Origin: Usnea hakonensis
Taxonomy: Eukaryota > Ascomycota > Lecanoromycetes > Lecanorales > Parmeliaceae
NCBI GenBank assembly: GCA_013423325.1
Contig: BLJB01000106.1
Span: 1 to 64,000 of the forward strand
Direction of reading: 5' to 3'
Length of the DNA stretch: 64,000 nucleotides
Shown in pieces: positions 1 to 11,872 of the stretch; positions within the stretch are counted from its first letter, which is position 1, and the number at the start of each line of letters is the position of its first letter. The position numbers were made by a program, and so were the translations under genes. Below the pieces are notes generated by a model. It was not told where the DNA came from, did no database searches, and saw only the letters and a list, made by a program, of their open reading frames with translations.

Positions 1-340
1 AAAAAATCAAAAAAAAAAATTCAGGTTTGATTTTGTCATATACCCAGCCGTCGTCCACCCTACCCTGTACATAGATCCCTCTGGCTGGGCCTTAGCTGCC
101 TGTGACGCCCCTCGGGGTGACCAGTATGACTTAATCAATCAATCAATCAATCAAGCTGGAAAAATAAGAACCCGAGAGATAACCCACTCCATCAAATCAA
201 AGGCACTTCACTATTTTCTCTAGACCATAAACCCATAAAAGTAGTAATAAAACAAAAAGTCCCTCCTCATCAAAGTCTTAACGACTCAACCTATTTGTAA
301 AAAGCAAGCTCCTGGTAACATTCACATCACCACTCTAGCC
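1..340. other. Left edge, no gene seen
   Basis: AT-rich DNA with a short TCAA tetranucleotide run near 135-154. No coding or RNA signal was recognised. The last 40 bases, rich in C and A, resemble a fungal 5' leader for the small frame starting at 341. Confidence 0.5.
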
Positions 341-589
341 ATGGCCGAGATTCAACCGTACTCCGCCAACAACACATCACCGCAGGACCACCTTACGCAG
401 AGCCCACAAAACGAACTACTTTCTGCCCGTAAGAAAGCTTCAATAGAAACAGAACCAGAATACATAGAACAGCAGGCGCTAGCCACGCTCAAAACGACTG
501 ATCAATCATTCAAAGAATCATACAGCCTCAAGCAGACAATGCCTCAACTTAACAATGACCAGTGCTGCCAGAATAGAATGACGCTATAA
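341..589 (+). CDS. Possible small protein, 82 aa
   Basis: The open frame starts at an ATG in a good fungal context (GCCATGG) after a pyrimidine/CA-rich leader. The protein is hydrophilic, rich in Gln, Ser and Asn, and ends in a CCQNR segment. It has no signal peptide, membrane segment or family motif that I recognise. It may be the first exon of a longer gene or a chance frame. No function is proposed. Confidence 0.25.
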   Translation: MAEIQPYSANNTSPQDHLTQSPQNELLSARKKASIETEPEYIEQQALATLKTTDQSFKESYSLKQTMPQLNNDQCCQNRMTL

Positions 590-940
590 TATGGTTCCAA
601 TCTCCGATTTCCCCTAGTCCTGTTTGAGAAACCGAGCGACCTACCGCAACCCCAACTGTTTCAGAACCAGCTGCTGGACGCCTACTGCGAAGTTCTATGA
701 CAGAGATTATTCCGATCTCCGCTGGAATGGCGAGACAGGCAACTGTATGAAAGCAAGGTATATACATGCTGCGAGATGTGGTTTTCAGGCCATAGCTTTT
801 GTCTCTCGAGTCCTTCCAGGAGCTTTCTTGTCATTGAGATGGGCACATATTCTCGATGCAGCTAATTCTTTCACTCCAGCCTTAAACGGGGCAGGCAAGT
901 AGGCCAACCGAGTCTCGATAACGCGTATACGTACTCATCC
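590..940. other. Intergenic, nothing seen
   Basis: Spacer between the possible small frame and the 3' end of the minus-strand gene that stops at 941. No repeat or RNA was recognised. Confidence 0.4.
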
Positions 941-2474
941 TCAAGGAGTCTCCACGCACGACGGACAAACAGGACCAATGGCGCCGAACGGGCATTTCCC
1001 ATCCACCCACACCGCGCCCTCTGGACAAGACGCGCGATTATACAAGTAAATAGGCAGCGCAGAAAGGCAAGCCACATCCAACGAGCCATCGGCCGTAAAG
1101 AAGACCGCCTCACCGCCCGCCTTACCCTCCCACGTGCAATTAAACGCGCCGTCAAAGAGCACGGGCATAAAGATATTGGTTGTTTCGAGGTACTGAAACA
1201 GACCGAATGCGGTTGCCTCGTAGCCCGATTGCACGATATTGGGCTTGCCATTCGAACTCGACGCCCAATTATGAGGCTCGTTGAGTCGATACTGTTGCTG
1301 GGTCGTTTCGCTCCAGTAGTAGGTTCCGCTAGTGTCTTTGCAGACGTCTCCCGCAGCGGTGCATGTGCGGGCCTGTTGGAAGACGTCTTTGGTGCTTTTA
1401 GTTATTGGGCTGGCGGAGAAATGGCTCTGGGACAAAGCTTCGCCGACGATATAGGTTCCGAAAGCTGTTGCCACACCGGATCCTGGTGGGCTGACAGTAA
1501 CTTGTTGATCGGAACCAGAGTACAGTCCACGAGCAGCCCAGGCACTGAAGGTTGGCACATCGCTCATGATCAGGTTGAGAGCAGATGCTAGAAGGACTCC
1601 CGCGTTGTAAACATTGGAGATCAAAGCAGGCTCTGTGCTCACGTCGTCTTTGGCGTTGAATGGCCCGCCAAATAACAGAGAGCGGACTCCTTCGGTATTC
1701 TGAAGACTTTGTTGGAATGCTTGAGCCGCAGCGGGATTGATATTCGATTGGTTTTGTCGGGGTCCGCTTGCCATGACCGACGAAGCCTGTCCACCCGGTC
1801 AGCAGCCCATTATCCCATGTTGGAGTGGTCACGATTTTACCGTCCAGAATGGCAAACCAGCGACCAACGCCTTCATTACGTTGCTATTGTTGAGTACTGC
1901 AGCGATCGGAGTCGTGCCTTTCAGGAATCGCGCGAGATCAGGCCCAGATTGGCTTGCGAAACCACCACTACTCTGCAAGGCTGGAGGAATTGATCAGTAG
2001 CCGCCGCAATCAAATATAAAGCACAGCTGATCAAGACTCACCAAGGTTATAGGAGCTGAAAACCTGGTTGATGTTCACTATATTTTGAACAACATACCTG
2101 ACCTTGGATGCAATGCTCGGGTCAAGACTGGGACTCAACTGGTTTAAACTACAGCTTTGAGAAATGAGTCGAGTGCAATCATAGCCTTGCTGGCCGTACG
2201 CCAAGCGTAGAAAGCATATTGACCACGGCTCTTGGGGTTGGCAGCAGTCGTGTCCGTCATCACTACCTGCACAAGTCGGGGTGGTCAAATTCCAGCCCAA
2301 AATATAGCTGGGAATGTCCAGTTCATCCCAACATGTGGTACTTGCATCAGAGCTTGTATTGTTGCAGTCCGCCGCCTGCCTTGTCTCAAGATTTCCAATG
2401 TCAAGGTCAGTAGATATAGGCGTAGCTCTATCGAAAAGGCAGTATGCCGAAACCGTAAAGATCAAAGGCAGCAT
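941..2474 (-). CDS. Secreted fungal protein of unknown function (DUF7872-like)
   Basis: Start chosen at the ATG at 2474, which opens a signal-peptide-like stretch (MLPLIFTVSAYCLF); an in-frame ATG at 2768 would add 98 residues. The N-terminal half has a Cys-rich segment with CWDELDIPSYILGWN, a CC pair and EPWSICFLRLA, which I recognise from secreted fungal proteins of the DUF7872 type. Intron 1 is 1981-2041 (61 nt, GTGAGT..CCAG) and joins YNL to ALQSSGGF. Near 1750-1800 the frame shifts by one: GLLTGWTGFV continues as AFQQSLQNTEG in another frame. A second short intron (about 58 or 73 nt ending CTCAAG) would explain this, but its donor is non-standard (GTCATG or GTGGAC), so a frameshift is also possible. 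The C-terminus is Cys-containing (CPEGAVW..CPFG..CPSC). Function is unknown. Confidence 0.7.
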
Positions 2475-3634
2475 GTTGATGACAGCTAACCACTTTGCGA
2501 CCTTTTCTATGCAAGTATTCAACTTTTTGCCGTATAGTGATCTTAGCAAAAGAATCACCGAGAAAGGAATCAAGGAGCCCCGTTTCCACCATGGGACGTT
2601 CCGTCCTCGATAATAGTAGAATATACTCTCGCTAGGTTTTGTACCGAAATTAAGAAGGAGGTGTGCAGCGCGCTTGGAGCTATCTGAGACCCAGCTGTTA
2701 GGTACTACTGGCGCATACTTTTCTATCTGGCGCCATCGGGGGACGTTGTGCGAGTATTTCATCGACACACTGAGGGACCATGGATAGCAGCAGCTTCTGA
2801 TCCTTTTCCCACAATCGAGGCAAAAGTGTATCTTAGTATGAGACCCGCTCTTGCTAATCGATAAGGCTCGGATCGAGACCCGGTAGTGTGTTTGAGATTA
2901 TCATGGAGCTCGCGAGGACAGTACGATCGCATAGTCGTAAGTAATCAGGGATACCTTGCGCTTATTGATTTTTTTACCCCCTTCACTACTCCCGCCTGCC
3001 AAGACACGTTGACATCCCCAGATCTATTCAAGGATCATGGGACATGGCGCTCCACCCCTGCTTTGTCCTTTGGCTCGAGGTATTGCCGCCATGAATGAGA
3101 GTTCGATTGTTACTGCCAAGAAGTTTCATAAATAAGCATGCGAGTAGCTAATACGAACAGCAGCCGTATTCAATGATGATGATATTTAGATCACGTTTAT
3201 CCTGTCGCGCACTGATAATTTTTATCCGGTTATGCTATCGACGTCAGCACTCGCAAAGGTTCAAGGAATACCGGCGCCATGGTATAACGATAGGTCAAGA
3301 ATAGATCCGCTATCAAAGGTTTGATTAATCAGCCGTGACTAGAATAATAAAGCATAGCTTGAGGTAGTAATTTTGCGTCACAGTGGGACGTCGACTCCTA
3401 TGAATAAAACGGATACCCACGGCGAATCAGTTGACATTTCCGTCCGTTTTCTTCAAATTGATGATATCTAGACACGTCTATAACTTGTGATATGGGACCG
3501 ATTATTACCTTTGAAGTCAAACGTCGATAGTTTCGAGGTTCATTACAATGAATTTTTGTGTAATCATCTGTCCTTAGTAGCCCCCTAGCAGCCCACTTTC
3601 GCTGTCTGCTGCCATTAGTTGGATGACCTACGCG
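2475..3634. other. Intergenic, nothing seen
   Basis: Spacer between two genes on the minus strand. Only short scattered frames with no family resemblance are present. It holds the promoter of the 941-2474 gene unless that gene starts at 2768. Confidence 0.4.
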
Positions 3635-5623
3635 TCAATAAGTAGCCGCATTCCCACCTCCCATCGCCGTCAAATTCCCAAACTGAGCTAACGGTGCCAA
3701 CGCAGACGGGGTTGCGGAAAGGAAGCCCACGATACCACCGGGAATGGAAGCAAGCACGGCTTCAACCGCGGGACAAGCGAGATCGTATGTTACAGGGAAG
3801 ATGTATGAAGCTTCTGTCTCATTGTTGTATGCGAGACGGATCAAAGTGTCGCCATGCGGATTGTATCGCGGCCAGGAGAATGGCGCGCTCGAGAGACCCG
3901 TAGCTGGGTTTTTCGCGAAAGCGGCCCAGGCGCTAGAGAGGTATCGGCTGATGGATGCTTCCACGGCGGTGTTGTTTTCGCCGCTAGCAGTGACGGCGGT
4001 CTGCCATACCATGTCGATTTCGGCCCCATGCCAGGCGCCGCTGTCCGGTTTAAGAGTCAGACGGAGGTTAGGGAAGTCTCCATAATATCGGTAGCGCCAT
4101 GTCGGTACGCCGTGGACGAAGCGCGCAAGAGCTGCGTTTGAAGCGGGGCAAGTGAATGTGAAGAGGTCAAAGACGGCCCAGTCCAGATCGGAGACTTGGA
4201 TTCCTGCGCCCGCTGTAGTTATCTTGAAGGAGCCCGCTTCGTAGTCGTTGTTGCCGGTGAAGTAGGGCCTACGGGTGAATTGTCCGGCTGCAGCGCGAGC
4301 TGGATAGTTTGAGAAGACGACCTGATTGTCGACTGTTGGCCCGAACTCGCCGAAAAGGCCAGCGGCCCCTGGTGCAGAGGCGGTTGCGTTGAGAATTTGT
4401 TGGAATGATTTGGTGCGCATACATTCTACAGTAGCGGGAATTCCAGCTGAGGCGCCTCCGCAATCAAGCTTCTCGGTTGCATTGAACCAGTACGCCGTGT
4501 TATTTTGTGGTGTCGGGTTGCTGAAAGAGGTAACCGTTCCAGACTCGGTAATAAACCCGTTGACGATCGGGTCGCTTAACCAGGCGTAATCATAGTAGTC
4601 AACAGAGGCAGCTGCAATTGTTGGTAAGTGAAGCTGGAAGGATAAATTTGACGATAGAATGAGTCTTACCACCTGCAGATTGGCCAAAGATCGTGATCCT
4701 CGTTGGGTCTCCACCAAAAACTGCAATATTGTCTCTTACCCACTCGATTGCAAGACGCTGATCAAGTAGACCTACGTTTTGAGCCATTCCTGGGAGTCCT
4801 GGAAAGCCGAATACATTGACGCGGTAACTGGATTTTATCAGCCTCATCTAAAGAAATTTCACCAAGCCCAGAGAAGGACCCGCCACTCTTTTGAGATTCT
4901 CACTTTGTACTGACAATCACTACATCTTCGCTGTCTGCAAGGTATTGTCCGTTGAATGTCGGGTTATTCGACTGCAGAAATGTCAGTTGGGCGAAATGAT
5001 GAGGACTCGGATGACCAACGGTCCCAGTCTGGAAGTTACCCCCGCGGATCCAGAAAAGAACGGCCTTTCGCTTGTGTCCGGTCTGGGGTTTGGTCCAGAT
5101 GTTGAGTGTCAAGCAGTCCTCGCTTTGTTGGTTGCCAACCTGGTTGATCTCAGAAAGTAAGCGGACAGAGTTGGGAGCCGATCCAAGTGAATTTGCAGAG
5201 CTGGGTGGCAGGTTGGCCGGGCAGTCCCTGTGAATTGTGACTTAGCAATAATAACCTGCATCGCAAAGCCGCGAAGCAGCGTTACCATCACATACGGTGA
5301 CTAAGTACGTTAGAAAATTCGCCCGATGGTATCTTGATGTATCGACTCACATATGCTGTAGCATTGATTGTACCGCTGCCTGAGAATGCCCGAGGAGCGG
5401 CAAAACGCAAATTTCCAAGAGGAGGTTGGGCGAATGGGATACCAAGGTACTGAGAGACCTGAGTCCTGGACGATGCTGGCTGACCCAGGACGAGACCACT
5501 TGATGTTTGGACTCCTTGGCCTACAGTGAAAGGACGCTTGGCATTCTCGGGGAGAGTAGCCCCGTAGGCGCAACCAAGTAAAAGAGAGGCTCGAAGGCAT
5601 TGAATAATGAACGTGGTGGACAT
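3635..5623 (-). CDS. Secreted type-B carboxylesterase (cholinesterase-like)
   Basis: An alpha/beta-hydrolase of the carboxylesterase type-B family, expected to hydrolyse ester bonds of extracellular substrates. The N-terminal MSTTFIIQCLRASLLLGCAYG is a signal peptide. Family blocks follow in order: YLGIPFAQPPLGNLRF, SEDCLTLNIW, oxyanion-hole WIRGGNF, TNYRVNVFGFPG, nucleophile elbow GQSAG (Ser about 251), NNDYEAGSF (Glu about 378) and GAWHGAEID (His about 448), so the catalytic triad is complete. Exons: 5623-5351, 5300-5296, 5227-4904, 4827-4670, 4611-3635, total 1737 nt, 578 aa. Introns: 5301-5350, 5228-5295, 4828-4903, 4612-4669. Exon 2 is only 5 nt (TCACC) and is needed to keep the frame (ATAY-SP-DCPANLPP). 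The substrate cannot be told from sequence. Confidence 0.92.
5301..5350 (-). other. Intron 1 of the carboxylesterase gene
   Basis: Starts GTGAGT, has TTCTAACG about 15 nt before the end and finishes CTTAG: a canonical 50-nt fungal intron immediately upstream of the 5-nt exon. Confidence 0.75.
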
Positions 5624-6343
5624 GATTCCTTTTATATGACAATTACGATAGATGATCAGACGAAATGGAAAAAGAAAGGCAAACGACGTCTTACTGGGAT
5701 GAACGTATTCAGGGTTAGGCGCAGCGAAGCCCGTACTTGTCGGAGGTAGGATCCATCACATCCGTCTTACAGGTACCTCGATCTCGATTCGGAGTCTTTT
5801 CAGAGAACCCTATTTTATGATTCTATTTATAGAGGTAATCCGAACCCCCTACCTGAGGAACCTTGACTCCGGACTCCGTACAGTGCCTCTCCCTCGCCCC
5901 AACAGTCGCTGGCCCAACACATACAATATCCTCCCACACGTAATCAATATATCAAACTCTAGTGCCCGAATTACCATTCACGAGGGGACGAATGGGAGTT
6001 CAGGTCGAGGCTTTAGCGGAGATACCTTAACTGTAGGGATTAAGGAAAAAGGGGGCCGGAGGGGCATTTAATTTACCTTACCTAGTGGCTTGCGCGTTCG
6101 CCGTACTTAAATTTAAGCTTATAATTGCGTCCATTGATCTACATCTCGTAGAAGCAAGTCACAGATTTTAGTTTCTCGCGGAAAAACCGCAGTGTAATGA
6201 CATCACGCCAAGCCCTCCCTCCCCCACCAAAAACCCAACCACCACAATTCCATTCCGCACCAATTCATCCATCCCACAATAACCTACCTTAGCTGTAAAA
6301 TCTCTATCCCACCTCACCACTCCCAAAATCAAATGTCACAACC
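5624..6343. promoter_or_regulatory. Divergent promoter region, esterase and Bor1
   Basis: Non-coding 720 nt between two divergently transcribed genes, so it should hold both promoters. The Bor1 side is very C-rich just before the start codon. No specific operator was identified. Confidence 0.5.
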
Positions 6344-8608
6344 ATGTCCTCCCCCCCCACCCCAGCCCCATACAGCTTCGACCACGCCACCGGCTGGCGA
6401 CGATACCGCCTGCTCCGCCCCGGCTCGGGCATATACCACGACATCAAGCGGCGCCTCCCCTACTACCGTCGGGACATCCTCGACGCTTTGAACTACCGCA
6501 CCATCGCCGGCACGATACGGATCTATTTCGTAAAGTACGTAACGCTCCCTCCCGCAAACCAAACCCCAAGGTTCCCAAAAACCCAAGAAAAAAAGAAAAA
6601 AGCAAAGCCCTACAAAGGTAATAAGTCGTCGCCAAGTTGGGATTGTTTGGTGGGATGAGGTAAAGCAAACGCAAGTCTTAACACTCTCGCACAAACCTTA
6701 GTATCCTCCCCGCCCTAGCCTTCATCCTCGACATGAACCGCCGCACAAACGGCTTCTACGGCATCAACGAAGCGCTCTTCTCCTCCGCCCTCGCCTGCCT
6801 AGTCTTCAGCGTCCTAGGCGCGCAACCCCTCACCATAGTCGGCATAACGGGCCTAATCTCCCTCTTCAACTACACAATCTACGACATCATCAAGCGGCAC
6901 GACGTAGGGCTGTACCCGCGGTTCATGTCGTGGGTGGCCATCTGGGCGGCCGTTTTCCACTGGGTGTTCGCCGTGTTCAATTTCTGCGATTACATGCGGT
7001 ACGTGACGGATTTTAGCAGCCAGTCGTTTGGGGCGTACGTGGGGATTATTTATTGCAGTAGGTCGCTTTGCTTGATCTTCTTTCTTCAAAGTTCTCTTTC
7101 GCGCATCGTTTCCGAATGGCACCTATCTGAACCCTGCACAGTCAAAGGCGTCGAACTCCTCATCGACGAATTCGAACGCGCGGGCCCGACCGACGGTTTC
7201 ATGAGCGTAACCATAGCCCTCCTCTTTTTCTTCACAATCTACTGTCTCGAGATGGTCGGAAAAGGCATCTGGTTCCGGCCCTGGATCCGCGACTTTCTCA
7301 GCGACTATGCCTTTCCCGTAAGTCCCGTCTCGTCTCATCCACTTCCAATCACCCCTCTTTATAAACCGCAGCTAATTCGGAGAACCCCCGGCGTGCGTAG
7401 ATCGCCACATTGTTCTGGACCGGATTTGCTCATTTCCCCGGCCTGCTGCGAGCCTCAAACGTCCTGAAACTACCCCACACAAAAGCCTTCTACCCGACCG
7501 TAGACCGAGGCTGGCTCATCGATTTCTGGAACCTGGACGTGAAATGGATCTTCGTCGCTCTCCCAGTCGGATTCCTCCTCATGCTCCTATTCTACTACGA
7601 CCACGTAGGCACCTTCCCTCCCCTCCCCCCGAATCCCACATCATCTCACACCCATCTCAAAAACCGAAATCCCCACTAACAGCCCCTTTCCCCCACCCAG
7701 AACCAATCCAGCGTCGCCGCCCAAGCCCGCCATTTCCCCCTGCGCAAACCCGGCGGCTTCCACTGGGATTTCTTCCTCCTCGGCTGCACCAGCCTGATCT
7801 CTGGAATAATAGACATCCCCTTACCCAACGGCCTCGTTCCGCAAGCGCCCGTCCACACAGACTGTATGACCAACTACGCGCGACGGCTCAAAGTGATCAG
7901 AACAGCCGACTCCGAACCGGACATCTACTCCCAAGAGATTGTCGCCGAAAGCGTCGTCGAGCAGCGGGTATCGCATTTCCTGATGGGGCTAGCGATAATC
8001 GGGACGATGACGGGGCCGATTTTGGTGGTGTTGCATTTGATACCGCGGGCGTTGTTCGCGGGGGTATTTTTTGTTGTTGGGTGGGGTGGGCTTGAAGGGA
8101 ATGGGATTATGGCGAAGATAATTTACCTGATCCGGGAGCCGCGGTTCGTGCAGCCGGACGAGCCGCTGTTGCAGGTACCCAAGGGGCGGATCGCGTTCTA
8201 CCTGTTTTGGCAGATATTTGGCATTGCGGCTACGGTGGGGGTGTCACAGACCATTGCAGCGATAGGTACGTCTTTATACCATTCAATCGATACATTAACT
8301 CACATTTCCAAGGATTCCCCGTCCTAATAATCGCCCTCATTCCGCTCCGCTGGAAGATTCTCCCAAAATTATTCACCGCGAAAGAATTGCGCGTCATGGA
8401 TGCGCCCACGGCAGACAGTGAAATTGTCTTGGCCAGTATGGGCGGGAAGCCGCAGGTACCAGGGGGTGAGGAGGACGAAGGAACTGAGACAGAGAGTGTT
8501 GGTACGCGCAATAGTGCTGAGGCTCAGGAGGAAAAGTGGTCGGCGACGGAGACGGCTGTTCCTCGCGAAGGGTTGAGAGCGCGCGTTGGAGAGTGGAGTG
8601 AGGCGTGA
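6344..8608 (+). CDS. Borate/anion transporter, SLC4 family (Bor1-like)
   Basis: A HCO3- transporter-family membrane protein of the yeast Bor1 type; such proteins export borate across the plasma membrane. Recognised from GIYHDIKRRLPYYRRDILDALNY at the N-terminus (split here as DIKRRLPYYRRD and ALNYRTIAGTIRIYFVN), NGFYGINEALFSS, the hallmark QPLTIVGITGLISLFNYT, IKGVELLIDEFE, DHNQSSVAAQ and LPNGLVPQAPVHT. Six exons: 6344-6534, 6702-7057, 7142-7317, 7401-7604, 7701-8265, 8313-8608, total 1788 nt, 595 aa. Introns are 167, 84, 83, 96 and 47 nt with GTACGT, GTAGGT, GTAAGT, GTAGGC and GTACGT donors. The C-terminal tail (about the last 80 residues) is acidic and Ser/Glu-rich, as expected for a cytosolic regulatory tail. 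Substrate choice (borate or bicarbonate) is inferred from family only. Confidence 0.92.
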
Positions 8609-8635
8609 GCTTCATTTGTATATTGTGTCGTACCT

Positions 8636-8780
8636 TCATCGGGTCTTGTTCCTCTTGGGACCCAACAGCTAAGGCCCTATAATCTGAATTCTTACAGAGC
8701 GGTGAAGGACATCAGATCAACATGCCTCGATTGCGTCTTGTTCCTCTCGGGACTTAACAGTTGAGGTCCTGTGATCATCA
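8636..8780. repeat. Imperfect direct repeat, about 50 bp, 92-bp spacing
   Basis: In the gap between two convergent gene ends, GTCTTGTTCCTC at 8643 recurs at 8735, followed in both copies by a similar GGGAC..AACAG..GAGG/AAGG..CCT segment. The copies differ at several positions. It may be part of the overlapping 3' UTRs. Confidence 0.6.
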
Positions 8781-8974
8781 GGTCAGCACCCAAATTGAAG
8801 GCTCATGGTCTGTGATTGTTGGGATATAGCAGTAGGAATTCCTTGTAAGTCCACATTCATCTCGCTCGGATTGGCGTGGACTAGCTTACCATCGTCACCT
8901 CCTCAAAGACCTTTTTCGATCATAGGGATGGCTTGAGCCTTCGTTTTCTGGTCCTTCATCTTGATCCTGTCTCA

Positions 8975-10944
8975 TTATGGGGCAGACCTTGAGTGGAGAG
9001 CAAAGGTCGAAGTTGCCGACTCCTTTGGTGAACTGTGAAACCTTGCTTCTTCCAGAAAAGCCGACCTACCTTCGGCGGAGCTAAAGTCTATGGACAGATA
9101 ATCCAACTCTGTCATATCATCTTCGTCGGCGTTCTGGGGTCGAGCCGATTGCTTAGGAATGATGATAGGACTCTTGGAGCTCGATCTCCGTCGAACCATG
9201 CCAGGCATGTGAACGTCCAGTCTGATGGTGGTCTTTGACTTCGAATCTACGGGGCGAAAATTCTCCATCTTGTATTCTTTATACGATTTCGATGTGAGGT
9301 TGGCGAAAAACATCAACGTCTGGCACCCACCAGATTGCCATAAGCGCAAGTACTGCAGCTTACTCTCTTTACTGGACCCTTTTTCGTATTTCTTGGCCGT
9401 TATCAATTGGACTGGTTCTTGAAGCTGCAGTCTGACGTTGGGACCCATGAGTAGTTCTTGGAATCTCTCATAATCGTCTCGATGCTCAAAGTCGTACTCT
9501 TGGTATCTGGATACCTCCTTGGGTACGCCACTGTTTGCTGTAAGTATAGGCGATTCTGGAATTGGCGTGCTGGCGACACTCGCAGCCGAAGATGCGGAAG
9601 TTAGGGAGGGCAATGGGAGTGTGGAAGCATCTGAGGGTCTTTTCGCTGATGAGAGTCTTTGAGACCTCAAAGAGTACTGCTCAATGAACTTGACTTTGAG
9701 CTTCGTGGTCGAGCCCCCGTACGCTTGAGGATGTTCGCTATGAGCTATGACTCGCTCGGTAAGAGGCGCTGTAAAAGGGCACCGTTAGCGTGGGGCGATG
9801 CTAGAAGGAAAAACATCAACGTACCGAAATACAACTTAGTCTTGGAGCTGGCAGGTGGGGAGATGATGATGTAGCGGCGTCCGGTCTGCTTGTTACGGCA
9901 AGACTCGATCTTCGAAACAGGATACTTTGTTTTCTCATTCCCTTTGTAGTAGGAGACCTGCACTCCGTCTAGTTGCTCCATGGCACTTTCCACCACTGCA
10001 GACTCTGGGGCGAAAATTGAGTCGCGTCTTGAGGCGATGGTCGTGACTTCTGTGATGGAACTTCTTCCAGAAGACATTGCAGGGCTTGAGAAATTCGGGG
10101 AAGCCGCGCTCGAGCCTTCTGAAACCGGTCTAGAAGTTCTCAGCCCAGTCGGAGATATAGCAACTTCGTTATTCGTATTTCTCCGCTGTTCCAATGCTCT
10201 CATAGCTCCTGTCGCATCCAGCTCGAATTGCTCATCCTGCTCCGTCAACGCGCAGAGTGTAGTTGGGCTCCTCTGCGGCGATGCAACTATCCGTTTGCCC
10301 CCGCTAACCTCTGATTGCAGATAAAAATCTGGTATGTCCGTGTTCATTGTCTTTCTCTCCTGCTTAGTGACATATGGCAGAAAGTCGGCTGGCGTCTTCC
10401 CGTACTGGACGCTTTCTGTTTGGGTCGAGTCGGGTTGGAAAGAGGGATATGGAGGTAAGCTAGTAGCGGTCTTGGATCGGATTGGAGCCGTGAGACCTGT
10501 CGGTGCTGAGAATGAGCCTTGATTTGTCCGCCCGTAAGTTATGATGGTAAGGACCACCTGGATACTGCTCATCAGTGTCTTGATCTCTTCCGATAAGTTG
10601 GTCACCGTTTTCTGCTGCAAGGTCCAGCGCGCTGCTTGCCCCGCCCAATCAATCTTTCCCTTGCCATCCTTGGTGAGCTTTGGGAAGCCTTGACTGTACT
10701 CCTCGCAACGTTTAATACAAGCTCGACAATTTTGAATCGTGGTGCGCAAAAGATCCTGACCAGGTTGGGAAGGGAGTTCACTTTCAAGGATTTTATCCAA
10801 TTCGTCGAGGCTGCTTTTGAAGCTGTTGGTCTTGGAGATGAAAGCTTTGGCGTTTTCCGGTGCGCTTCGCAGAGACTCGACGATCTCGTATAGCTTGTAG
10901 GCAAGCTCGATGGGCTCCGAGACGTTCCAGCCCGGGAGGACCAT
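8975..10944 (-). CDS. Conserved fungal protein, unknown function, 637 aa
   Basis: Two exons, 10944-9825 and 9768-8975, split by a 56-nt intron (9769-9824, GTACGT..TTACAG) that joins KLYF to APLTERVIAHSEH. The N-terminal 140 residues look helical and contain a repeated Cys segment (NCRACIKRCEEY), resembling helical N-terminal domains of fungal STAND/incompatibility-type proteins. A long low-complexity Ser/Pro/Thr region follows. The C-terminal half holds a patterned region (VSYYKGNEKTKYPVSKIESC, then YEFDHRDDYERFQELLMGP-like text and LRLWQSGGCQTLMFFANLT) that suggests a folded beta-rich domain. No signal peptide, membrane segment or catalytic motif was found. A non-enzymatic signalling or adaptor role is a guess. 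The gene model itself is well supported. Confidence 0.75.
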
Positions 10945-11872
10945 TCTTGTTATCTGGACTCAAGATAGGGAGATGAGCAGGTGTAGGGCGAGGACACCAG
11001 GCAGGGAAGAAGCAGCAGCAGCAGCAGCAGCATGATAAGAAGACAGAAGTGACGACGAGGCTAGGGGGGCAATGAAGATGATTTAGCGTCGACGGCGTGG
11101 CTTGATTGACCAGCTAGTGCTCGCTTCCGGTGTGATGGTAAAGTATACCTTACGGCAGTAAAGGTACTCCGTAAGGCTTTTGGCAATACGAGACGGGTCC
11201 GGTGAGACTGACTGTTGAATGACCGTTGAGGTTCCAAATGGACTCGGAGGATCGCCAAGAGATAGCCTTATATTAAGGTGACGTGAGATACCGTATTTTA
11301 TTTTTAATTCCGGACGAATAATTTCCCCCCCAAGAAACACGTGTTCGCTAACTTGATTGATTCGACCAGCTCGCAAAAGACTACCATAATAATAAATCCT
11401 TCTATAGGTGGTATTAAAATACTTTATACTAAGGTAACACCTATCTATTAATTTTTCTCACCGGTCCATCTTAAAGAGCTTTCCCCACATCACGGGTCTA
11501 CTCTAGACTGAAAAACCAGGAATAGATTGTGGCTCGAGCTCAGCCTCTTCCCCTTGTCAACCTGTAAGGCTGCCGACGTTGAATCTGATATAATATATAT
11601 TTCTGGCTGCCTTCTGCGTCCATGTCTTTCATTTGTAACATTCTTTTTCCCACTCAATTCTCTGACAATAATCATCACCACTACTGCCTACTCGAACCTG
11701 GAAGTTTGAGGATCTGGGGACTATTAATCCACCTACGGCATCATTCCCGTTGGTCGAATCATGCCCATTTCATGGCCACGGTTTTGGGTGGATCATGCAC
11801 AAGGCTTCAATTACATTATAGTATGAAAAGTGTGCAACGAGCAGTATGAGATGAAGCTGACAGATCCTGTAG
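10945..11872. promoter_or_regulatory. Divergent upstream region
   Basis: Non-coding DNA between the divergent 637-aa protein gene and the phosphate permease. It contains a short CAG trinucleotide run (about 11012-11030) and an AT-rich part (11270-11470). The missing first exon of the permease probably lies in its right-hand end. Confidence 0.4.

Noticed and set aside
5068..5112. Oxyanion-hole GGN instead of GGG in the carboxylesterase
   Set aside because: Substitutions at this position are common in fungal relatives, so it is not evidence of lost activity.
5817..6071. 84-codon plus-strand frame between esterase and Bor1
   Set aside because: Low-information sequence in a divergent promoter region without family match.
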